Source of the DNA: a virus
Direction: 5' to 3' (one strand)
Virus record (IMG/VR): IMGVR_UViG_3300006865_000015
Location: 1 to 52,803 of that record
DNA: 52,803 bases
The notes below the pieces were generated by a model, which did not search any database, was not told the DNA's origin, and saw only the letters and a list, made by a program, of their open reading frames with translations. Below are positions 47,917 through 52,803 of this stretch, in pieces. Each line of letters starts with the position of its first letter. The stretch's first letter is position 1. Position numbers and translations under genes: made by a program.

Positions 47917-50217
47917 TCACGCGCCTTGAGCGTTGACCCCTGCAGTCGGGTTCATCATACCAGCGGCAGGCCCGGGAAGCTCCTCGATGGGAGGGGTGCT
48001 GATAGGAGTGCTGGCATCAGTGTTGACCAAGGCCATTATCTCCTTTAGGATACCAATGGTATCAGGCTCAGGCGGCAACTTCGTGGTGTCAATGCCTTCT
48101 TTAACAGCAGCTACGATGGTTTTCATGTATTCCTGCTTGGCCTTGACGACAGCAACCAGAAGTTGTCGAGCATTGTCCTGCATAGCGTTCTTGGTCTGCA
48201 CATTCGTCAGAGCCAGGTTTGCCTGCTTCGTGCTGATGTCCAGCTGCTTGATCTGCTCATCGAGTTTGCGACCCTTCTCAGCAGCTTCGAGCTCTGCCTT
48301 ACGAGACGCTGCGGCCTGCTTCTTGAAGTCCTCAGAAGTGTAGTCCACCAAGAAGTCCAGCGGATCAAGGTCCATCGCTTCGATTGTCTTGCAGGCGATT
48401 CGCACCGCAGCTTCAGGATTGATGGCACCACCAGCACCGGCTTCTTTCAAAGCGGGCAGGATCTGCTTACCAATTACGGACATCTTCTTGATGATGTTCG
48501 AGTTGGAGTGGTCTCCGACGTCAGCGTTGACGTAAAAGTTCATTTCCTCCGGCAGTTCCTTAGGGTCGACACTCTGCAGAAAGTCGTTGTGATCGTAGTA
48601 CTGCATCTTAGTGCCGCCCATCTGCTTGCGCAAGGTTCGGTAGATGCCCTCAACGAGCCGCTTGAAGCCAGTCTCCACAAGACGCCGAGCAATGTACTGG
48701 ATGCGCACTTGCGCCGCCGACATGACGCGATTCAGCTTCTCCTCAGAGTTGCCACTGACGTAGAGCGTGTCGTTCAGACCCTGCGCAGCCTTGGACAGAC
48801 CGTGTGCCTGCTCCTTGTTCTGCTGAAGAACTTGGAGAAGCGGGACCGTACCAGTGCTGATGGTGTCAGGGCTGAGCGGTGCTACGGCGTTCTGCGGGTT
48901 GCCATTCGTAGGGATCAGCTGCTTGGGCTTCATGTTCTGAAGCGCACTGAAGTCCACTACGTTCGGATCAGCCAGCTTGGGCGAGTAGTTCGTCAAGTAG
49001 ACGTTTTCCACAAAGCCACGCAGGATTGCCGTCGAAGCCAAGGTGCTCGGGCGAGCGATGTCTGCTACAGACAGGCCCAAGAACTCGTGAGGAATCTCGA
49101 ACGGGCATAGGCTTGCCATCGGGATGAAGTCACAGTCTTCTTCGACCAGGATTGTCTTGCCTACCGTGATGAATCGCTTGAGCTCAGCAATACCGTCTCC
49201 GTCACGGTCCACTCGGAACCAAGACTCGACCACAGTGATCGGCGTGTTGGCTTCCGTGGTGAAGACGTCGCGAGCATGGTTGTTCATCCAGTATTCTTGC
49301 CCGGTCAGCATCTTGCGAATGGCAGACTCCTCAGTGTACTTCGAAGCCCAGTCCATTTCGCCGTCACCAACTTCGCTCCAATTCACGAGCTCAGCCCGCT
49401 CAGGCCAGTAGGTACGGATCTCCGAGCGAGTCATCTCATAGGTGACGCCCAGGTAGGATGCGTCTTCGATGCAGGTGGCATCACGCGTGACGCGGAAGTT
49501 CTCCGGAGGGACCGTGTTGATGGCGATCCGGTTGCGAGAGATCTTCTCCCGAAGTCGAACGTCCTTGTATACGTTGGTGTACTCCGTAGCGTCAGGCGTC
49601 AGAAGTTGAGGCTCGTATTGAAGCTCACCGACAACTTCTACGTTCTCCTTGGCAAGCTCCAGATCGAGTTCCATCTGTGTGATGGTCTCGAACTCACGGA
49701 ACTTGTACTCGTGGTCTTCGACGAAGCCCCACCGAATGATGGAGTTCTTCCACATCAGAGCTGACTTGAGCCAAGTATTGAGCTTCGCCCAGCCGTCGTT
49801 CTGACGGAAGACGACGTAGTTCACAAGGTCCGAGGCTACGACTGCTTGATGGATGGCGGTCGGGCTATGGCTGGTCGGTACGAACTTCGCAATCTTGTTG
49901 TTGTTCAGCAGCAGTTCTGACAGGATTGCGGTGTAACCCTCGATAGCCTCCACTGTGTCAGAACTCACAAGCTGACTCACACCTTGCGGGGATAGATGAC
50001 CCACCGGCAGCATACCGTACTCCAGCGTACTCTTTTGGCGCTCTGTGGCCAGTGATGCTGAATTGAGGAAGTCACCTACGGAGTTCTTGATGCCATCCGA
50101 GATCATCGTGATCAGGGTGTCATCGTCAACTGCAACTTGGTAGCCGTCTGGGGCGGGCGGAGCGGTTGTTGCGTGCTCCTCGTTCTGATCACTCAGATCA
50201 ACACGGTCTTCAATCAT
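47917..50217 (-). CDS. Portal protein, 766 aa
   Basis: Forms the ring through which DNA enters and leaves the head. The start is ATG 50217 (MIEDRVDLSDQNEEHA) with AAAGGA; an upstream in-frame GTG at 50286 falls inside a hairpin. The long podovirus-type portal is read from LSELLLNNNKIAKFVPTSHS, WLKSALMWKNSIIRWGFVED, VPPENFRVTRDATCIEDASY, WFRVDRDGDGIAELKRFITV and EIPHEFLGLSVADI, with a C-terminal helical crown region. At 766 aa it is in the P22-like size range. Confidence 0.88.
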   Translation of the reverse strand: MIEDRVDLSDQNEEHATTAPPAPDGYQVAVDDDTLITMISDGIKNSVGDFLNSASLATERQKSTLEYGMLPVGHLSPQGVSQLVSSDTVEAIEGYTAILSELLLNNNKIAKFVPTSHSPTAIHQAVVASDLVNYVVFRQNDGWAKLNTWLKSALMWKNSIIRWGFVEDHEYKFREFETITQMELDLELAKENVEVVGELQYEPQLLTPDATEYTNVYKDVRLREKISRNRIAINTVPPENFRVTRDATCIEDASYLGVTYEMTRSEIRTYWPERAELVNWSEVGDGEMDWASKYTEESAIRKMLTGQEYWMNNHARDVFTTEANTPITVVESWFRVDRDGDGIAELKRFITVGKTILVEEDCDFIPMASLCPFEIPHEFLGLSVADIARPSTLASTAILRGFVENVYLTNYSPKLADPNVVDFSALQNMKPKQLIPTNGNPQNAVAPLSPDTISTGTVPLLQVLQQNKEQAHGLSKAAQGLNDTLYVSGNSEEKLNRVMSAAQVRIQYIARRLVETGFKRLVEGIYRTLRKQMGGTKMQYYDHNDFLQSVDPKELPEEMNFYVNADVGDHSNSNIIKKMSVIGKQILPALKEAGAGGAINPEAAVRIACKTIEAMDLDPLDFLVDYTSEDFKKQAAASRKAELEAAEKGRKLDEQIKQLDISTKQANLALTNVQTKNAMQDNARQLLVAVVKAKQEYMKTIVAAVKEGIDTTKLPPEPDTIGILKEIMALVNTDASTPISTPPIEELPGPAAGMMNPTAGVNAQGA

Positions 50218-50279
50218 TGGGGTTCCTTTCACAGCGGCGTCTAGCACAGACAGCCCTAGCTGGATGTTGTATGGTGAGA

Positions 50280-50393
50280 GGCCCACCCGAGGCTTCTAGC
50301 GACAGGGTGGGCCAATGTTGATGCTTCTCCCATAGGGGCGCATCTTCCTAAGCCCCTCGGCCTTGCGGCCAGCAGGAGGACTAGGCCTGCTTT
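50280..50393 (-). other. Cluster of hairpins between the 71-aa gene and the portal gene
   Basis: The 177-base gap holds several inverted repeats. One is a perfect 9-bp stem GGCCCACCC/GGGTGGGCC (50280-50288 with 50305-50313). Others are GGCC-TTGC-GGCC at 50359-50370 and GCAGG/CCTGC at 50372-50390, the last followed on the plus strand by TTTTT. They could terminate, attenuate or process the late transcript before the portal. Confidence 0.5.
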
Positions 50394-50394
50394 T

Positions 50395-50610
50395 TCATCG
50401 CCCGTCGCTCAGTTTCTTGAGCGGCAGGGTTTTGTCCGCCTTGGTGATGCCTTTCGGCTTCGCCTTGTCTTTCTCTGCGAGACCACGTACGGGGAGTACC
50501 TTAGCTGCAGGGGTGTACTTCTCAGGTTGCGTCTTGGCAAACTTCGCAATCGTCTTCGGGCTAAGGACATCTTTGATGCCTTGCGTCGTCTTAGGGTCCA
50601 TGAAGTTCAT
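50395..50610 (-). CDS. Small basic protein, 71 aa
   Basis: Start at ATG 50610 (MNFMDPKTTQGIKDVLSPKT) with GAGGAGAG upstream; the in-frame ATG at 50703 lies in the upstream gene. Very Lys/Pro-rich (KYTPAAKVLPVRGL, KDKAKPKGITKADKTLPLKK). Could be a small DNA- or head-associated protein. No family recognised. Confidence 0.6.
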   Translation of the reverse strand: MNFMDPKTTQGIKDVLSPKTIAKFAKTQPEKYTPAAKVLPVRGLAEKDKAKPKGITKADKTLPLKKLSDGR

Positions 50611-50621
50611 GGTGTCTCTCC

Positions 50622-50957
50622 TCAATAGGTGGAGGGTCGTGCGATCGAGCGCAACAGCTTCATGAAGCCGACTTGGAAGTCCGTGTCCGCGAGAGCAGCC
50701 CAACGGGCTGGGCTTAGACGGGTCACACCGTCCTGCTCCAGCGGGTGGTTCTCAGTGAAGTCGCGCACATCCGTGACCAGATGAGCGACTTCCTCCGCTA
50801 CGGCTTTCACACGGTTGATGAGGGCCTGCTCCTCCGGGCTCAGCTGGTGGTAGCCTGCGGTCGAAACTTTGGCGGGGTTAGCCATCCGGGTGTCAAATCC
50901 GAGTGAATGCTTCTTGGGGACTTCGATTCGATGATCGTCTGCTTTTACTTCGTACAT
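50622..50957 (-). CDS. Acb2/Tad1-hairpin-like protein (candidate anti-CBASS/anti-Thoeris), 111 aa
   Basis: Residues about 36-111 fit the small helical-hairpin family of phage Acb2 (DUF7681): YHQLSPEEQALINRVKAVAE, a second helix EVAHLVTDVRDF, then RWAALADTDFQVGFMKLLRS and the ending IARPSTY. Family proteins act as sponges for cyclic oligonucleotide or gcADPR signals used in CBASS and Thoeris defence. Residues 1-35 are a basic extension. The call is by recall of the pattern, without a search. It sits between the terminase and portal genes. GAGAGGAAC before ATG 50957. Confidence 0.7.
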   Translation of the reverse strand: MYEVKADDHRIEVPKKHSLGFDTRMANPAKVSTAGYHQLSPEEQALINRVKAVAEEVAHLVTDVRDFTENHPLEQDGVTRLSPARWAALADTDFQVGFMKLLRSIARPSTY

Positions 50958-51044
50958 GGTGTTCCTCTCTATTAGAGTCTGTAGTATGGACCGACCACCA
51001 AACTGCCTGGAGTGATCTCACGGGCTATACCTTAGGAGTCAATT

Positions 51045-52715
51045 CTACAACCACACAGTGGGTTCCTGCCTCCATGCGAGGTTCTTCTCGCGGAAGCCGA
51101 TCTTGGTGTTCGTCAGCTTGTCTCCGTGCGTGCGGAGCATCTCAAGCCCGATAGCAGTCGCCATGACTGTATCGTCATTAGATCCCGGCTGAGCTGCCGT
51201 CTTGCCAGTTTCATCCTGCACGTAGGTCATGAGCTCAGAGATGATCACCGGATCGGGGATCCAGATCTCCTCATTCTCAATGGCGTTCTTCAGGTAGCCG
51301 ATGATGGCAGGTTTTGATGTGTGAGTCGTGCGCCAGCCTGCTTTTGCGCCTTCTTCCATCGAGACGTTCGCTGTTTTGGTTTGGTAGTACAGGTTCTGGC
51401 AGTTCATCTGGATGAGCCGGTTCAACGTGGCGATTCCCATGCTGTTAGACTCCACTCCGATGAGCGCATTGTTGTAGTACCGTGCAAGGTAGAATAGCAA
51501 GTCGCCATACTTTGAGGGATCTACCATGTTGTTCCTGTAGACTGCGCAGATTTGCCGCTTCGGGTTGAGCACTACAGCGGCACTGTAGTCCTTCCCAACT
51601 CCGAGGCTCACGTCGGCTGCTAGGACGTACAGTCCCGATGAAGTCGGCGGAATGAAAATCTTTAAGCTGCCAATCTTGTCATCTTCCCACTGCATCTTCT
51701 CGAAATTGAACTCTTGACGATACTTGATGGGTTGAGGAATCAGAGCGTTGAGCTTTTCAAGGTCGAAGACGTTCGCGCCGGACACCAGGAAGGCTTCTTC
51801 CGCGTGAGCTGGGTACTCTTGCTTGAACTTGTCTTCGCCACCTTCAGCAATCTTCAGACGTCGCCAATAAAGCTGTTCCTTCGTGAGGAGGTAGCCGTGC
51901 TTCTCGTAGATCTTGAGTGCGTAGGCCGCTTCCTCTGGCGTTTTCTCGAAGTTTGGAGGGGCTTCTCGGGCGTACTCGGGTGTGAGAAACCAGGGAATGA
52001 AGATGGCGAGGTACTCGTTCTCACCTTTCACTGCGCCTTCCCAGAGGCGATGGAACTCATTGCCCACGCCGTTGGCAGTAGACTCCAAGATGACTTCCGT
52101 GCCGTTAGCCTGGGAGATGCCCTGAAATAGGCCAGCCAGGATCTTGTCGTCATGCTGCCAGAATGCTACTTCGGATAGGTGCGCCACAGTAGGCGTCATG
52201 CCACGGCCTGCTTCGGGGCTACCTGCCGTGAAAAGGCGGTATCCAGACTCGTTGTGCTCGAAGACAATCTCCTTGGCGTTGGACTTCTTGATGCCGGGTT
52301 GCCATTCCGGTTCCATGTTATTGATCGCTGCTCGCGACATGGTGAACAGGGCGTCGGAAGTGGCAGAGTCATGCGCCATGACTACCGATTTTTGGAGTCC
52401 GTGGAAGTAGCACTTCCAGAATACTCGTGCAGTGGTGTAGGTCGAGATACCTTGCTGGCGGGCCTTCAGGATGATGGCTCTAACTCGCCCAGTTTCTCGC
52501 AGTTGTTTCTCGATCTTGTCGTTGATCAGCCTCTGAGCTGCGTTCAGCTTCATCGGGATGTAGCCTTGAGAGCTATCCTTTGGCAGAATCCTGATACGTT
52601 CTTCCGCGAACAGGGCAAAGTTGGTCTTGTAGACTTCTTCCTGCTCCTTTTTCTTCAGCAGCTTAAGTAGTTTCAGCTTCTCAGCATTTGTGACGGGCTT
52701 CTTTGTGGTCGCCAT
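51045..52715 (-). CDS. terL: Large terminase subunit, 556 aa
   Basis: Packaging motor. The ATPase part shows a Walker A-like KARQQGIST (84-92), a Walker B LSEVAFW (180-186, with Glu182) and ESTANGVGNEFHR near residue 211. The nuclease domain has VLAADVSLGVGKDYSA (D368), GVESNSMG (E422) and SNDDTVMA (D514/D515), which match the three acidic metal sites. AGGAGG precedes ATG 52715. The small subunit is not in this window and may lie just beyond the right edge. Confidence 0.94.
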   Translation of the reverse strand: MATTKKPVTNAEKLKLLKLLKKKEQEEVYKTNFALFAEERIRILPKDSSQGYIPMKLNAAQRLINDKIEKQLRETGRVRAIILKARQQGISTYTTARVFWKCYFHGLQKSVVMAHDSATSDALFTMSRAAINNMEPEWQPGIKKSNAKEIVFEHNESGYRLFTAGSPEAGRGMTPTVAHLSEVAFWQHDDKILAGLFQGISQANGTEVILESTANGVGNEFHRLWEGAVKGENEYLAIFIPWFLTPEYAREAPPNFEKTPEEAAYALKIYEKHGYLLTKEQLYWRRLKIAEGGEDKFKQEYPAHAEEAFLVSGANVFDLEKLNALIPQPIKYRQEFNFEKMQWEDDKIGSLKIFIPPTSSGLYVLAADVSLGVGKDYSAAVVLNPKRQICAVYRNNMVDPSKYGDLLFYLARYYNNALIGVESNSMGIATLNRLIQMNCQNLYYQTKTANVSMEEGAKAGWRTTHTSKPAIIGYLKNAIENEEIWIPDPVIISELMTYVQDETGKTAAQPGSNDDTVMATAIGLEMLRTHGDKLTNTKIGFREKNLAWRQEPTVWL

Positions 52716-52803
52716 GCCGTAGTCCTCCTGCTTGGGTGTGCTTTGACGGTCCTCTTTGTCTTTCTGTGTTAATCCACATCAAGTGGTGCCATGCTACATG
52801 GTC
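52716..52803 (-). other. Region upstream of the terminase gene
   Basis: It holds the terminase ribosome site (AGGAGG). One minus-strand frame from the window edge ends at TAA 52771-52769 after about 10 residues (PCSMAPLDVD), which could be the tail of the preceding gene, but this is too short to support. No promoter was recognised. Confidence 0.3.

Noticed and set aside
50218-50286. GTG 50286 as portal start
   Set aside because: It falls in a 9-bp stem and lacks a ribosome site, while ATG 50217 has AAAGGA upstream.
1-52803. T7-type promoter consensus repeated before operons
   Set aside because: I compared the sequences before the main late genes and found only shared ribosome sites, no common 20-base promoter. 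A motif-finding run on the whole genome is needed.
1-52803. tRNA genes, CRISPR arrays, integrase, attachment sites
   Set aside because: None was seen; gaps between genes are short (under about 210 bases) and show only hairpins and ribosome sites.
52769-52803. Tail end of a gene upstream of terminase
   Set aside because: Only about 10 codons are visible, too few to support a call.

Overview
The window is part of a tailed-phage genome, and the virion genes point to a podovirus. There is a portal, an adaptor-like protein, a nozzle-like protein, long fibres and several very large internal virion (ejection) proteins, but no sheath or tape measure. Strong AGGAGG-type ribosome sites, a GH24-type endolysin with holin-like membrane proteins, and an early exported beta-rich protein suggest a Gram-negative host, probably a proteobacterium. 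The host species cannot be read from the sequence. No tRNA, integrase, repressor, CRISPR or insertion sequence was seen.

Layout: two arms transcribed toward each other meet at a bidirectional terminator at about 22.19-22.23 kb. The plus-strand arm (1-22181) holds small accessory genes and then replication and nucleotide-metabolism genes. These are an ATP-dependent DNA ligase, metallophosphoesterase, nucleotidyltransferase-like protein, zinc-ribbon 3'-5' exonuclease, MazG-like protein, dCMP deaminase, HExxH protein, family A DNA polymerase, 5'-3' exonuclease, GIY-YIG protein, primase-helicase, a 732-aa T7-type RNA polymerase, a macro-like protein, a SLOG protein, a B12-dependent ribonucleotide reductase and its thioredoxin-like partner. 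Genes are packed with ATGA, GTGA and TTGA overlaps, which indicates translational coupling.

The minus-strand arm (52715 down to 22235) is the structural and lysis module: large terminase, an Acb2/Tad1-like small protein, portal, two small proteins, scaffold, SU10-type major capsid protein, adaptor, alanine-rich tail fibre, lysis cassette, nozzle-like protein, collagen-containing fibre, GNAT-like protein, and then a block of internal virion proteins ending with two giant genes.

The most interesting content is in that last block. The 1272-aa final gene carries the single-subunit RNA polymerase motifs (D716, K796/Y804, H1018-D1019-S1020). It therefore looks like a compact virion RNA polymerase in the style of phage N4, in a phage that also encodes a separate T7-type polymerase. 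The preceding 1366-aa virion protein starts with a staphylococcal-nuclease-like domain that keeps the catalytic Arg-Glu-Arg set. Upstream of it, a textbook -1 frameshift signal (CCCTTTC, 6-nt spacer, 11-bp stem) would fuse a 184-aa protein to the next frame and give an 856-aa internal protein. A working model is that virion-carried polymerase and nuclease enter the cell with the DNA, the virion polymerase starts early transcription, and the 732-aa polymerase takes over later. That order is inference.
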